Positions 33,292 to 42,230 of a stretch of DNA of 44,278 bases are shown one piece after another. Source of the DNA: Clostridia bacterium (lineage in GTDB: Bacteria > Bacillota > Clostridia > Oscillospirales > Ruminococcaceae). The stretch is from contig RZZW01000026.1 in the NCBI GenBank assembly GCA_009929695.1, forward strand, positions 1 to 44,278. The letters run 5' to 3'. Each line of letters begins with the position of its first letter. Position 1 is the stretch's first letter. The position numbers and the translations under genes are program-made. A model generated the notes under the pieces. That model was not told the origin of the DNA and did not search any database. It saw only the letters and a list, made by a program, of their open reading frames with translations.

Positions 33292-34002
33292 ATGGCAGGC
33301 GACGTTGCCGCTACCGATAATGTTAAGCTAAAGGCCGCCCCTAAAGTAAAGGCGAAAAAGCGCTTTGCAAAGGGCATGAATTTTTACAAGCTGTTTTGGG
33401 TGTTCTTCATAGGCTGTTTTCTCGGCGTTGTAATCGAGACGGTTTTTGTATTTGTCACAACAGGCAAGCTGATGAACAGAACAGGGCTCGTATACGGCCC
33501 GTTCAATCTTGTCTACGGCTTTGGCGCGCTTATAATGACAATTTGCCTGCACAGATTAAAGGGCAAAAGCGACAGATATATTTTCCTCGCCGGCGGCGCA
33601 ATAGGCGGCGCGTATGAATATGCGTGCAGCTGGCTGCAAGAGACATTCACAGGCACGGTGAGTTGGGACTACAGCGAGATGAAATTTAACCTCGGTGGCC
33701 GCGTCAACCTGCTCTATTGCATTTTTTGGGGCGTGCTCGCCGTATTTTGGGTTAAGGAAATTTACCCGCGTTTAAGCGACTGGATAGAAACCCACGTCCC
33801 ATATAAAGCGGGCGTTCCGCTGACATGGGTGCTCGTGGCGTTTATGCTTTTTAACATGGCAATGAGCGGGCTTGCTGTCTACCGCATGAGTATGCGCTAC
33901 GAGGGCGCACCCGCAACAAACGCCGTCGAAGTGTTTCTGGATGATCACTTTGACGACGCGCGCATGCACCGCATTTATCCAAGTATGCAGCATAAAAAGT
34001 AA
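33292..34002 (+). CDS. CmpB-like putative ABC transporter permease family membrane protein
   Basis: This 236-residue protein has a basic N-terminal tail (KAAPKVKAKKRFAKG), then about five membrane segments. Motifs typical of the Firmicute ABC_trans_CmpB family are LVYGPFNLVYGFGAL and GGAIGGAYEYACSWLQE. The family is annotated as permease-like but has no proven transport role. The ATG at 33292 follows GGAGG; the upstream frame runs into the repeat. It has its own promoter. Confidence 0.82.
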   Translation: MAGDVAATDNVKLKAAPKVKAKKRFAKGMNFYKLFWVFFIGCFLGVVIETVFVFVTTGKLMNRTGLVYGPFNLVYGFGALIMTICLHRLKGKSDRYIFLAGGAIGGAYEYACSWLQETFTGTVSWDYSEMKFNLGGRVNLLYCIFWGVLAVFWVKEIYPRLSDWIETHVPYKAGVPLTWVLVAFMLFNMAMSGLAVYRMSMRYEGAPATNAVEVFLDDHFDDARMHRIYPSMQHKK

Positions 34003-34032
34003 AAGGACAGCCCATTTTTACAACTGCGCCTA

Positions 34033-34061
34033 TTGACAAGTGGATATGACAGTGATATGAT
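34033..34061 (+). promoter_or_regulatory. Promoter of the ABC exporter genes
   Basis: TTGACA (34033-34038), 17 nt, TATGAT (34056-34061), with GTGA before the -10 box. Confidence 0.82.
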
Positions 34062-34092
34062 TTTGATATCAGATTTGCATAGGAGGATATTT

Positions 34093-34815
34093 ATGCTTAC
34101 AATCTCACATTTCACAAAAACGTATCATGGCGGCAAAACAGCAGTCGACGATTTATCGCTCACTGTTGAGAGCGGCGAAATAATGGGCTTCATCGGCCAC
34201 AACGGCGCTGGCAAAACAACAACGTTAAAAAGCGTCGCAGGCATTCTTGATTTTGAACAGGGCGATATCGAAATCGACGGTCACGACATCAAAACAGATG
34301 CCGTAGCCGCAAAAAGCATCACCGCGTTTTTGCCCGACAACCCCGATTTGTATGAGTTTATGACAGGCATTTCCTACCTCAATTTCATCGCTGATATCTA
34401 CAACATTTCAGCCGATGAAAGAACGCAGCGTATTAAAAAATATTCAGACGCATTTCAGTTAACAGGCTCGCTCGGCAGCAATATTTCAAGCTACAGCCAC
34501 GGCATGAAGCAAAAGCTTGCGCTTATTTCGGCAATGATACGAAACCCTAAGCTCTTGATTTTAGACGAACCGTTTGTCGGGCTTGACCCTCAGGCGGCGT
34601 TTACCATGAAAACATATCTGCGCGAAATTTGCGACAACGGCGGAGCTGTCATTTTTTCAACTCACGTGCTAGAGGTCGCTGAAAAGCTTTGCGACAAAAT
34701 AGCCATTATCCGTGGCGGCAAGCTTGTCGAGGTGGGCAAAACAGCCGACGTTGTGGGCAAGTCAACACTCGAAAGCGTGTTCCTTGAGCTTGCTTCGGAG
34801 GGCGAAAATGCGTAA
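34093..34815 (+). CDS. ABC transporter ATP-binding protein
   Basis: This 240-residue ATPase of the CcmA/BcrA exporter type has Walker A GHNGAGKTT (about 35-43), a signature of the form SYSHGMKQKL, Walker B LLILDEPFVGLDPQ and switch FSTHVLEVAEKL. The signature SHGMKQ in place of SGGQ is normal in this subfamily. The ATG at 34093 follows AGGAGGA. It overlaps the permease gene by 8 nt. Substrate unknown; relatives move peptides or antibiotics. Confidence 0.9.
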   Translation: MLTISHFTKTYHGGKTAVDDLSLTVESGEIMGFIGHNGAGKTTTLKSVAGILDFEQGDIEIDGHDIKTDAVAAKSITAFLPDNPDLYEFMTGISYLNFIADIYNISADERTQRIKKYSDAFQLTGSLGSNISSYSHGMKQKLALISAMIRNPKLLILDEPFVGLDPQAAFTMKTYLREICDNGGAVIFSTHVLEVAEKLCDKIAIIRGGKLVEVGKTADVVGKSTLESVFLELASEGENA

Positions 34816-36388
34816 GTTACTTGTGCTGCTAAAGCTTAATTTCCGCGCGCTGTTGTCGTCTTTTTCAGGCGGGCGCAGCGGCAAAAAGAAAAAAATGGGC
34901 ATGCTCGGCGCGACACTGCTGCTCGGCGGCCTTGCGGTTTACCTCTCTGTAATTTACAGTATGCTTATGGGCGACGCGCTGTCGCAGGTGGGCTTGCTTG
35001 ACAGTATGCTGCCGCTCATGGCCGCAATGTCGTGCGTGATGGCGCTCATGATGACGGTTTTCGCCGCAAGCGGCTTCATTTTCGGCGGCAAAGACAGCGA
35101 TTTAATGCTGTCGCTGCCCGTCAGTCCGTTTGTCGTCATGCTGTCAAAGCTGCTCGCACTATACATCGAAAACCTGCTTTTCTGCTTCTTGTGGATGATA
35201 CCTACAGGCGTCGCCTACATAATTTACGGTGGCAGCTTAAGCGTTGCATTTTGTATAAACCTTGTGCTCGTCGCGCTTTTTCTGCCGTTTATTCCGTCGC
35301 TTGTCGGCATGCTCATCGGCGTTGTGATATCATGGATGACGGCTAATTTAAAGAAAAACGTCATTCTTTCAAATGTTGTTTATTTCTTGTTTTTCGCGGT
35401 AGTCATAATTTTGTGCTCGCAGGTAAACTCGCTCGGCGCAATTTTAATTCAAAACAGCGAGGGCTTTAACGCGCTGCTTGCAACGTGGCTGCTGCCGTTC
35501 GGCTTACTGCAAAAAGCGCTCACGACAGCGCCACTGCACATCATTTCGTTTATGCTCATATGTGCCGTGCCGTTTGTCATCGTGACGTATATTTTCAGCA
35601 TAAGCTACAAAAAGCTGCTCACGCTTTTAACCTCGCACAAAATGCGCAGCGACTATAAGCTCGGCAGGCTCGGCGCAAAAGGGCAGACGAAAGCGCTTGT
35701 CAACAAAGAATTTGGGCGCTATTTTTCAAGCACAATTTATGTGTTTAACACGGCGTTTGGCACTGTAATGCTTATCATGGCGGCAGCGGCGGCAGTTATT
35801 ATGCGCGGCACAGTTATGTTTTATGTTGAAATTATGGGGGGAGTGACGGCCGTTTTGCCGCTGCTTGCCACCGCAATAATTGCACTCGCCGCAACTGTCG
35901 ATACCTCTAGCGTGTCGATAAGCCTAGAGGGCAAAACGCTGTGGATACTGCGCGAAGCACCTGTCACGCCCGCCGCACTTTTTGGCGCAAAGGCGCTAGT
36001 GTGCTTCAGCGTCGCGATGGCGGGCGTTGTGATTTCGGCAGTAGTCATCGGCATAGCCTATGGCATACCAGCAGTCACGGTTATTTCAATCATCTTGGCG
36101 GGCGCAGCAATCTCCGCAAACACCGCCGTTTCGGGGCTGTGGATAAATCTCCTTCTGCCCAAAATGGACGCGTCCAATGACACAGTGGTAGTAAAGCAGT
36201 CAGCGTCAGCAATGGTAGGTATGCTTTACGGCGTCGTCATAGCAGGCGCAGGCATTGCAATACTTCTTATGCTAAACCCGCCACTGGAACTGTTTTGCAT
36301 AGTCTACGCAATAATTGTCACCATAATAACCATAGTTTTCTGGCGGCTTTTATTGACGAAGGGATATCAAAGGTTGGCGGAAATCTGA
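34808..36388 (+). CDS. ABC exporter permease
   Basis: This 526-residue membrane protein has about 12 membrane segments in two clusters and a basic N-terminal segment (GGRSGKKKKMG). It resembles the large ABC-2-like permeases paired with the preceding ATPase type in Firmicutes. The ATG at 34808 lies in the end of the ATPase gene, so translation is coupled. Longer in-frame starts at 34712 are inside the ATPase gene and unlikely. The gene converges on pfp, with a perfect bidirectional hairpin between. Confidence 0.85.
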   Translation: MRKLLVLLKLNFRALLSSFSGGRSGKKKKMGMLGATLLLGGLAVYLSVIYSMLMGDALSQVGLLDSMLPLMAAMSCVMALMMTVFAASGFIFGGKDSDLMLSLPVSPFVVMLSKLLALYIENLLFCFLWMIPTGVAYIIYGGSLSVAFCINLVLVALFLPFIPSLVGMLIGVVISWMTANLKKNVILSNVVYFLFFAVVIILCSQVNSLGAILIQNSEGFNALLATWLLPFGLLQKALTTAPLHIISFMLICAVPFVIVTYIFSISYKKLLTLLTSHKMRSDYKLGRLGAKGQTKALVNKEFGRYFSSTIYVFNTAFGTVMLIMAAAAAVIMRGTVMFYVEIMGGVTAVLPLLATAIIALAATVDTSSVSISLEGKTLWILREAPVTPAALFGAKALVCFSVAMAGVVISAVVIGIAYGIPAVTVISIILAGAAISANTAVSGLWINLLLPKMDASNDTVVVKQSASAMVGMLYGVVIAGAGIAILLMLNPPLELFCIVYAIIVTIITIVFWRLLLTKGYQRLAEI

Positions 36389-36394
36389 TTTTAA

Positions 36395-36493
36395 TAATTA
36401 AAAATGAAGAATAAAAAGTGAAAAATTAAGGAGTGATTTCTGCGGAAATCACTCCTTAATTTTTCATTCTTCAATCTTCATTTTTCACTTTAT
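36395..36493. repeat. AT-rich terminal-inverted-repeat element, copy 4 (minimal form)
   Basis: This is the simplest copy. A perfect 21-bp stem (36420-36440 with 36445-36465, built on TTAAGGAGTGATTTC) has a TGCG loop and is flanked by A-rich and T-rich ends (AAAATGAAGAATAAAAAGT and its approximate complement). It lies between convergent genes and would be an efficient terminator for both. Confidence 0.85.
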
Positions 36494-37723
36494 TTATTCT
36501 TCCGGCAAATAAATATGCTGTGGCAGTCCATCTATGTAAACCGGTGTCAGCTCCGCTTGAATCAGCGGGCGGGCGTAGGTTAAAAATTCGCGCTTCATGT
36601 CGGTGTGGTTTTCATTTATCCATTCAAGCGGCACTTTTTTTTCAAAATTCGCCACCTCGTGCACGTCGTGTGCCTCTGTTGTGCACTGATATGGGTCGTC
36701 GGATATTCGCTTTAATGCTATCATCTCGCCTGTGTGCCCTTCAAACGCCGCCTTTACAGCCGCGCCGCCCACCTGAAACGCCTCGGTGATGTCCGTGCGG
36801 CTCGTTATATGCGCCGCACAGCGCTGTAAGGTCGCAAGCTCTATACTGCGCGTCTTTGTGTCAAGCTCGCGCGCGACGCAGTTTGAAAGATATCTCGCCG
36901 TTCCCGTCAGGCTCTTGTGCCCGAACGCGTCCACAAACCTCGCGTCGTCCGCAAGCTCGCAAACATATCGCCCGTCTGCAAGCTTAACACCCTCCGACAC
37001 CGCAATTACTATCGAGCGACTCTTTTTCTGCATTTCGGCAATTTTTTTCATAAAATTCTCAACGCCAAACGGCACCTCGGGCAGACAAATCATGTCAACG
37101 CCCTCGCAGTCCTCGCCACGTGCAAGCGCCGCCGCAGCCGTCAGCCAGCCCGCGTTGCGCCCCATTATCTCGACGATTGTAACGTAATTTGTGCCGTAAA
37201 CCGTCGCGTCGCGCACAATTTCCTTCATAACAACGCCGATGTACTTCGCCGCGCTGCCGTAGCCGGGCGTGTGGTCAGTCACCATGAGGTCGTTGTCAAT
37301 CGTTTTCGGCACGCCCATAAAGCGTATGTCGCTGCCGATTGCTTTGCCGTAATCCGCAAGCTGCATTATGGTGTCCATGCTGTCGTTGCCGCCGATGTAA
37401 AAGAAAAAGCCGATGTCAAGCTTTTTCAAAATCGCAAACAGCTTTTCGTAAACCTCGGGCTGTGCCTGCGCCTTTGGCAGCTTGTAGCGGCAGCTTCCTA
37501 GATACGACGAAGGCGTGCGCTTTAAAAGCTCTACCTCTAGCGGATTTCTGATGCGCTCGCTCATGTCGATGTATTTCTCGTCAAGCAGCCCCTGAATGCC
37601 GTGGCACATGCCGTAAACATGCTGCGCCCCGCGCCTTGACGCCGCCTGAAATACCCCCGCGAGGCTTGCGTTGATGACGGAAGTAGGCCCGCCGCTCTGC
37701 CCGACAATTGCGTTTTTACCCAT
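36494..37723 (-). CDS. pfp: Pyrophosphate-type 6-phosphofructokinase
   Basis: This 409-residue enzyme phosphorylates fructose 6-phosphate. Two diagnostic positions point to pyrophosphate as donor (EC 2.7.1.90). GGNDS (111-115) has Asp where ATP enzymes have Gly (GGDGS), and PKTIDND (139-145) has Lys where ATP enzymes have Gly. MGRNAGW is also present. Reversible PPi use would let one enzyme serve glycolysis and gluconeogenesis, although a class III Fbp is also present. The ATG follows AGGAGG. A -10 box TATAAT lies at 37774-37769. Confidence 0.92.
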   Translation of the reverse strand: MGKNAIVGQSGGPTSVINASLAGVFQAASRRGAQHVYGMCHGIQGLLDEKYIDMSERIRNPLEVELLKRTPSSYLGSCRYKLPKAQAQPEVYEKLFAILKKLDIGFFFYIGGNDSMDTIMQLADYGKAIGSDIRFMGVPKTIDNDLMVTDHTPGYGSAAKYIGVVMKEIVRDATVYGTNYVTIVEIMGRNAGWLTAAAALARGEDCEGVDMICLPEVPFGVENFMKKIAEMQKKSRSIVIAVSEGVKLADGRYVCELADDARFVDAFGHKSLTGTARYLSNCVARELDTKTRSIELATLQRCAAHITSRTDITEAFQVGGAAVKAAFEGHTGEMIALKRISDDPYQCTTEAHDVHEVANFEKKVPLEWINENHTDMKREFLTYARPLIQAELTPVYIDGLPQHIYLPEE

Positions 37724-37859
37724 AAATTTGTCCTCCTGAATCTATTTATATTGCAACATTTCTCAATAATTATAGCACAAATATCTAAAACGTGGTATGC
37801 TTTTCTTGCGTGGCAGCATACAAATATTGTTTGTTATATACTATACAGGTTAAAAGTGC

Positions 37860-37865
37860 TATAAT
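37860..37865 (+). promoter_or_regulatory. -10 box of the DUF4349 lipoprotein gene
   Basis: TATAAT with a TGC extension, without a convincing -35 box. Confidence 0.45.
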
Positions 37866-37895
37866 GAAATAAAGCATGGAAAGGCGGGCTATCAG

Positions 37896-38885
37896 ATGAA
37901 AAAGACAATTTCGATTTTAATAATATTAACCCTCGCGCTTTCTCTCGCCGCGTGCGGCGCAGCAAGCGATAAAAACGCCGCGCAGGACGTGACAGAGTAT
38001 GCTGCGCAAAGCAGCACCGCGCTCTCCGAGGACGCAGACACCGCCGACGCTCAAACAGGCGTGACGCTGCCGCAGGACAATAGAAAAATAATCTTAAACG
38101 CAACAATTGAAATGGAAACCGAAGCCTTTGCGGACACCTGCGCCGCGCTTGAAAAAGCCGTTAAAGCCGCAGGCGGCTACATATCTTCAACAACAGCAAG
38201 CCAGCTCGGCACCGAGTATGACCGCGACGCAAGCTACGAGCTTCGCGTGCCGACAAAAAAATACAGCGATTTAATCTCGTCGATAAGCGGTGCAGGCACA
38301 GTCGTGCGCAAATCAGAGAGCACCGAGGACGTGACGGCACAGTATGTCGATGTCGAGGCGCGTCTCAAAAGCTTAAAGCTGCAAGAGGAGCGCTTGTACG
38401 CCATGATGGAGCAGGCGGGCGAGCTTGAAACGCTGCTTGCGATACAAAATCAGCTCACCGAGGTGCAGTATCAAATCGAGAGCTACACCTCACAGCAGCG
38501 CACATATGACGATTTAATCGACTACGCCACGGTGAACGTCTACATAACAGAGGTCAACCGCGTCACGCAGCAGCCAAAGACGTTCAGCGAGCGCATTGGC
38601 TCGGCGTTCACAAGCAGTTGGTACAATTTCGGCGAATGGTGCAAGGACTTCGCAGTCGGTGCAGTCAGCATTCTGCCCGCGCTCATCGCAATTTTAGTTA
38701 TCGCGATAATTTCAGTTTTCATATCGCTCGGCATTCATAACAAAAACGTGACAAAAAAACAAAAGGCGGCAAAGGGCTTATATTCATCACCCGCCGCCCC
38801 CACGTCATATTCGCCGCTTTATTCGCAAGAAAAAGCAGAACAACCGGTGCAAAAACAGAGCACCGACAATGAAAAAGGGGAGTAA
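37896..38885 (+). CDS. DUF4349 lipoprotein
   Basis: This 329-residue protein has lipobox LSLAAC (C20), an acidic linker and a DUF4349 domain (about 60-285). A probable coiled coil lies at 150-205 (AQYVDVEARLKSLKLQEERL onward). A membrane helix (about 256-280) and a polar Pro/Ser/Gln-rich C-terminal tail follow. If both the lipid anchor and the helix are used, the tail would be cytoplasmic. The function of DUF4349 is unknown. The gene ends 3 bp before the zinc-ribbon membrane protein, so the two are one unit. Confidence 0.87.
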   Translation: MKKTISILIILTLALSLAACGAASDKNAAQDVTEYAAQSSTALSEDADTADAQTGVTLPQDNRKIILNATIEMETEAFADTCAALEKAVKAAGGYISSTTASQLGTEYDRDASYELRVPTKKYSDLISSISGAGTVVRKSESTEDVTAQYVDVEARLKSLKLQEERLYAMMEQAGELETLLAIQNQLTEVQYQIESYTSQQRTYDDLIDYATVNVYITEVNRVTQQPKTFSERIGSAFTSSWYNFGEWCKDFAVGAVSILPALIAILVIAIISVFISLGIHNKNVTKKQKAAKGLYSSPAAPTSYSPLYSQEKAEQPVQKQSTDNEKGE

Positions 38886-38888
38886 CAA

Positions 38889-40343
38889 ATGCCACAAACA
38901 GGACATATGCACTGTAAAAAGTGCGGCTATCACATATCTGACGGCACACGCACCTGCCCGCTGTGCGGCGGCGAAATAGTGCCCGAGGACAAGCGCAACA
39001 GCGTCGGCGAAGGCTTTGACCACGACCTTTTCGACGCGCAGCAAACAGATTACTACAGCGACAAAAACGACATGTATTACGGCGACAAGGGCTTAATTAA
39101 AGAGGAGGGCAAGGGCAAAGCGGCTGATTATATGCGCCGTCTCGACAGCGAGGCCGCCTATCATTCCACCCCCAATCCGTCACAAAAGGCTCAAAACTTT
39201 GATTTTAACCGCTACCGCGGCACAAAGGGCACAGGCTCGCTCACGTGGATTATAATTATCGGCATAATTTTAATGCTGTCTGTATCAGGCTCGTTTTTTG
39301 AAGAGCTGATGGACAATAAGGAAAATAACGCCGATTATGCCACAGCCCCCGCAGAATCCGTTCCCGCGTCTGCTGAAATAGCTACGCCGTTTAAGGAATA
39401 TTCCTCAATCGAGGACGCAAAAGCCGCGCGCGGCTATGATTTCGCAGTGCCTTCTGTGCTAAGTGAAAAATATACCTTTTTGACAGCGCTCATCTATAAT
39501 GATATAGACATGGCAGACTTAATATTTACAGACGACAACGAACAGATAAATTACCGCGTGTCAAAAACCATGACGCAGGACGAGCTCAATGGCGATTATA
39601 ACAGCTATCCTGTTGAGTATGTCATGGGTGTAAACGGCGTAGATGTCACGATGCTTGCCAAAAAGGACAACGAAAACTACGTTGCAATGTGGACGAATGA
39701 CGGCTTTAGCTACTGCGTAATGGCAGACGATGGTTTAGACGATGACGAGGTAATGCTTATCGCGGCACAAACAATAGGCGAGGCGGGGGACGGCGTGATG
39801 GCAATGTCGATGTATCCCACAGAACCCAAAGCGCCGGATTACGATATATCTGTACTTGATGATGATAAGCAGCAGCTTTACACCGTCGCATATAATTACA
39901 TGATAGAGCTTTCCTTTGGAAACGGCTTCATGCCAAACAGCGTAACTGTCGACGGAACATATCACGTCGATAACGGCTTTATCAATATGGACGCATATGA
40001 AAATGCGCTTGAGAGCGTGTTCACAGACGATTATCTCGACGCGCTTGAAAAAAGCGAAATGCTGTCAGGCGCATATCCTGTGCATAAGGACATAAACGGT
40101 CAATTCTGCACAGCAGACGGCGGACGTGGCGCAAATATCAGCTATCAGGGCGCGGCTTTAACAATTAATTCGCAAACAGATACGCAAATCAGCATGACCC
40201 TCACCGCCACCTATAACGACAGCGAGTTCACAAGCGCCTACAGCAAAAAAGACCCGACAAAAGACACAACAGAGGACTACCCGATAACATTAGTAAAAAC
40301 CGACGACGGTTGGAGATTTTCACAGTTTTCGGTTGTTGTTTAA
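38889..40343 (+). CDS. Zinc-ribbon membrane protein with extracytoplasmic domains
   Basis: This 484-residue protein has an N-terminal zinc ribbon (C9, C12, C23, C26; CKKCGYHISD ... CPLCGG). An acidic and polar cytoplasmic stretch precedes one membrane helix (about 117-135) and a large outside region. Residues 170-290 resemble DUF4367-type sensor domains (SIEDAKAARGYDFAVPSVL). Residues 325-484 faintly resemble the IseA cell-wall-hydrolase inhibitor fold; both outer assignments are tentative. The layout suggests a signal or regulator across the membrane. It is coupled to the DUF4349 lipoprotein gene. Confidence 0.75.
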   Translation: MPQTGHMHCKKCGYHISDGTRTCPLCGGEIVPEDKRNSVGEGFDHDLFDAQQTDYYSDKNDMYYGDKGLIKEEGKGKAADYMRRLDSEAAYHSTPNPSQKAQNFDFNRYRGTKGTGSLTWIIIIGIILMLSVSGSFFEELMDNKENNADYATAPAESVPASAEIATPFKEYSSIEDAKAARGYDFAVPSVLSEKYTFLTALIYNDIDMADLIFTDDNEQINYRVSKTMTQDELNGDYNSYPVEYVMGVNGVDVTMLAKKDNENYVAMWTNDGFSYCVMADDGLDDDEVMLIAAQTIGEAGDGVMAMSMYPTEPKAPDYDISVLDDDKQQLYTVAYNYMIELSFGNGFMPNSVTVDGTYHVDNGFINMDAYENALESVFTDDYLDALEKSEMLSGAYPVHKDINGQFCTADGGRGANISYQGAALTINSQTDTQISMTLTATYNDSEFTSAYSKKDPTKDTTEDYPITLVKTDDGWRFSQFSVVV

Positions 40344-40348
40344 TAATA

Positions 40349-40525
40349 TAAAAGAAGATAGAAGAAAGAAAAGTTAAGGAGTAACGGCTGCGCCGTTACA
40401 TTATAAATAGAAGAGCGTCTACGCAAGGTTTCATATGAACCAAGTGTAGACGCTCTAACTATTATAATGTTACCGCAAAGCGGGAACTCATTACTTCTTA
40501 TCTCTTCTTTCTTCTATCTTCTTTT
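40349..40525. repeat. AT-rich terminal-inverted-repeat element, copy 5
   Basis: The left end (40349-40380) is A/G-rich and closes GTTAAGGAG; the right end (about 40486-40525) is C/T-rich. Inside are a GTAACGGC/GCCGTTAC hairpin (40381-40399) and a longer stem (AGAGCGTCTAC/GTAGACGCTCT, about 40412-40456). It lies between the zinc-ribbon gene and the mnmA stop codon. Confidence 0.72.
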
Positions 40526-41605
40526 TTATATCATCTCAACAATAGTTCCGCCGCCGTAGATTAAATCGCCGACGTAAAAAACCGCCGCTTGTCCCGGTGC
40601 GGGGGCGCGCTGTTTTTCGTCAAAGCGCACTGTCAAAACGTCGCCGTCGACGGCTTCTATAACGCACGGTGCAGGCACGGCGCGGCTGCGCACCTTTACG
40701 TCGTAGCGCTCGCCCGCTGAATACTGCTTTCCGTTTGTCTTTATCGCGTTTTTAACGGTTATCGCGCCCGCAAATTCGTCGCCCGCGAGCGCAAGCAAAA
40801 TGTCTCCGTTTTCAAGTATGCGCTTTATGAAAACAGGCTTGCCGTAAGCGATGTTAAGCCCTTTGCGCTGACCTACGGTGTAGTGCAAAATGCCCTTGTG
40901 CTCGCCTAAATCCTCGCCGTTTGGCCCTATAAAGCGCCCCTTCTTGCTCGTCATGCCGCGCGCTTCGATGTACGCCGCATAGTCGCCGTCGGGGATAAAG
41001 CATATCTCTTGGCTGTCCGGTGCGTCGGCGCTTGAAAGCTGCGCGTCAGCCGCCATTTCGCGTATGTCGCCCTTTTCAAATTCGCCGACCGGAAGACACA
41101 GCCTTTTCAAAATTTCCTGCGGCAGCGCGTACAGCATATAGCTTTGGTCGCGCGCTTCGCTAACGGCTTTTTGCACGTAATAAATGCCGTCTTTTTCGGT
41201 CACGCGCGCGTAATGTCCGCTCGCGATAAGCTCAACTCCCATTGCGTCGGCTGTCTTTGCAAGCACCTCAAACTTTACGCGCGGGTTGCACATAACGCAC
41301 GGCGACGGCGTTACGCCCGCACAGTAAGCTTCGCAAAAAGGCTCAATGACCTCCTGCTCAAACATCTCCTCGCAGTTGCTAACGGCAAGCGCCACATTAA
41401 GCTGCTTTGCCGCAACAATAGCCTGTTCCACAGCCTTTTCGTGCGCGGGAGAAAAATGTATGACAACGCCCTGCACCTCAAAGCCCTGCTCCTGCAAAAT
41501 TTTCACGCACACAGACGAGTCAACGCCGCCCGACATTCCAACGACGATTTTGTCCTGCTTTTCATACGTGCGAAACCCCGCTCCGTCCCCAATTTCACCG
41601 CTCAT
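40526..41605 (-). CDS. mnmA: tRNA-specific 2-thiouridylase
   Basis: This 359-residue enzyme makes 2-thiouridine at the wobble position of Lys, Glu and Gln tRNAs, taking sulfur from a cysteine desulfurase relay. The ATP-pyrophosphatase loop GMSGGVDSS is at 23-31. Catalytic cysteines are C106 (CVMCNPRVKF) and C202 (DSQEICFIPDG). The ATG follows AAGGAG. It lies downstream of iscU and iscS on the same strand, fitting direct sulfur supply. Confidence 0.95.
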   Translation of the reverse strand: MSGEIGDGAGFRTYEKQDKIVVGMSGGVDSSVCVKILQEQGFEVQGVVIHFSPAHEKAVEQAIVAAKQLNVALAVSNCEEMFEQEVIEPFCEAYCAGVTPSPCVMCNPRVKFEVLAKTADAMGVELIASGHYARVTEKDGIYYVQKAVSEARDQSYMLYALPQEILKRLCLPVGEFEKGDIREMAADAQLSSADAPDSQEICFIPDGDYAAYIEARGMTSKKGRFIGPNGEDLGEHKGILHYTVGQRKGLNIAYGKPVFIKRILENGDILLALAGDEFAGAITVKNAIKTNGKQYSAGERYDVKVRSRAVPAPCVIEAVDGDVLTVRFDEKQRAPAPGQAAVFYVGDLIYGGGTIVEMI

Positions 41606-41671
41606 GTTCTACTCCTTAAAAAAGCGCCGACTATATAAATCGACGCTATAAATTATTGATAACCCATCGAG

Positions 41672-41746
41672 TGTCATTCCGAGGAGCGCAGCGGCGAAGA
41701 ATCTTTAGCTTTGCACAAAAGATTCTTCGCTGCGCTCAGAATGACA
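41672..41746. repeat. TGTCATTCTGAG palindromic repeat, copy 5
   Basis: The left end is slightly altered (TGTCATTCCGAGGAGCGCAG) and the right end CTCAGAATGACA is intact. It lies between mnmA and iscU and could lower mnmA expression relative to iscSU. Confidence 0.83.
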
Positions 41747-41756
41747 CGAGGGAAAT

Positions 41757-42191
41757 TTACTCAATGCCGCATTCGCATGCATGGCATTCGTCCTCGACCT
41801 TGCCGACAATCGGCTCGGGGTCAACGCCCTGCTTGCGATAATAATCGGAAAGCGCTGCCTTAACAGCCTGCTCTGCAAGCACACTGCAATGAAGCTTAAC
41901 AGGAGGCAAACCGTCAAGCGCCTCAACAACGGCGCGGTTTGTCAGCTTTAAAGCGTCCTCAATGCTCTTGCCCTTTATCATTTCCGTGGCAATGCTCGAT
42001 GTCGCTACGGCAGCGCCGCAGCCAAAGGTTTTAAACTTTACATCGGAGATATTGCCGCCGTCAATTTTAAGATACATCTTCATAACGTCGCCACACTTGG
42101 GGTTGCCAACCTCGCCCACGCCGTCGGCGTTTTCAATTTCACCGACGTTGCGCGGGTGAGAAAAATGATCCATTACTTTTTCACTATACAT
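41757..42191 (-). CDS. iscU: Iron-sulfur cluster scaffold, NifU/IscU type
   Basis: This 144-residue scaffold has the three cluster-binding cysteines C33 (GNPKCGD, with D35), C58 (FGCGAA) and C102 (LHCSVLAEQA). The C-terminus adds an unusual small Cys cluster (ECHACECGIE). It receives sulfur from the IscS product encoded 39 bp upstream and builds Fe-S clusters. The ATG follows AGAGG. Confidence 0.94.
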   Translation of the reverse strand: MYSEKVMDHFSHPRNVGEIENADGVGEVGNPKCGDVMKMYLKIDGGNISDVKFKTFGCGAAVATSSIATEMIKGKSIEDALKLTNRAVVEALDGLPPVKLHCSVLAEQAVKAALSDYYRKQGVDPEPIVGKVEDECHACECGIE

Positions 42192-42230
42192 ATTAAAAAC
42201 CTCTTTTTATAATAAATTATGTTGTTAAAA

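Noticed and set aside
36917-37501. 194-residue plus-strand frame opposite pfp
   Set aside because: It is antisense to a complete phosphofructokinase gene with all motifs; no independent support.
4641-41746. CRISPR-like array suggested by repeated sequences
   Set aside because: Copies are kilobases apart, palindromic and intergenic, with no regular spacers and no cas genes.
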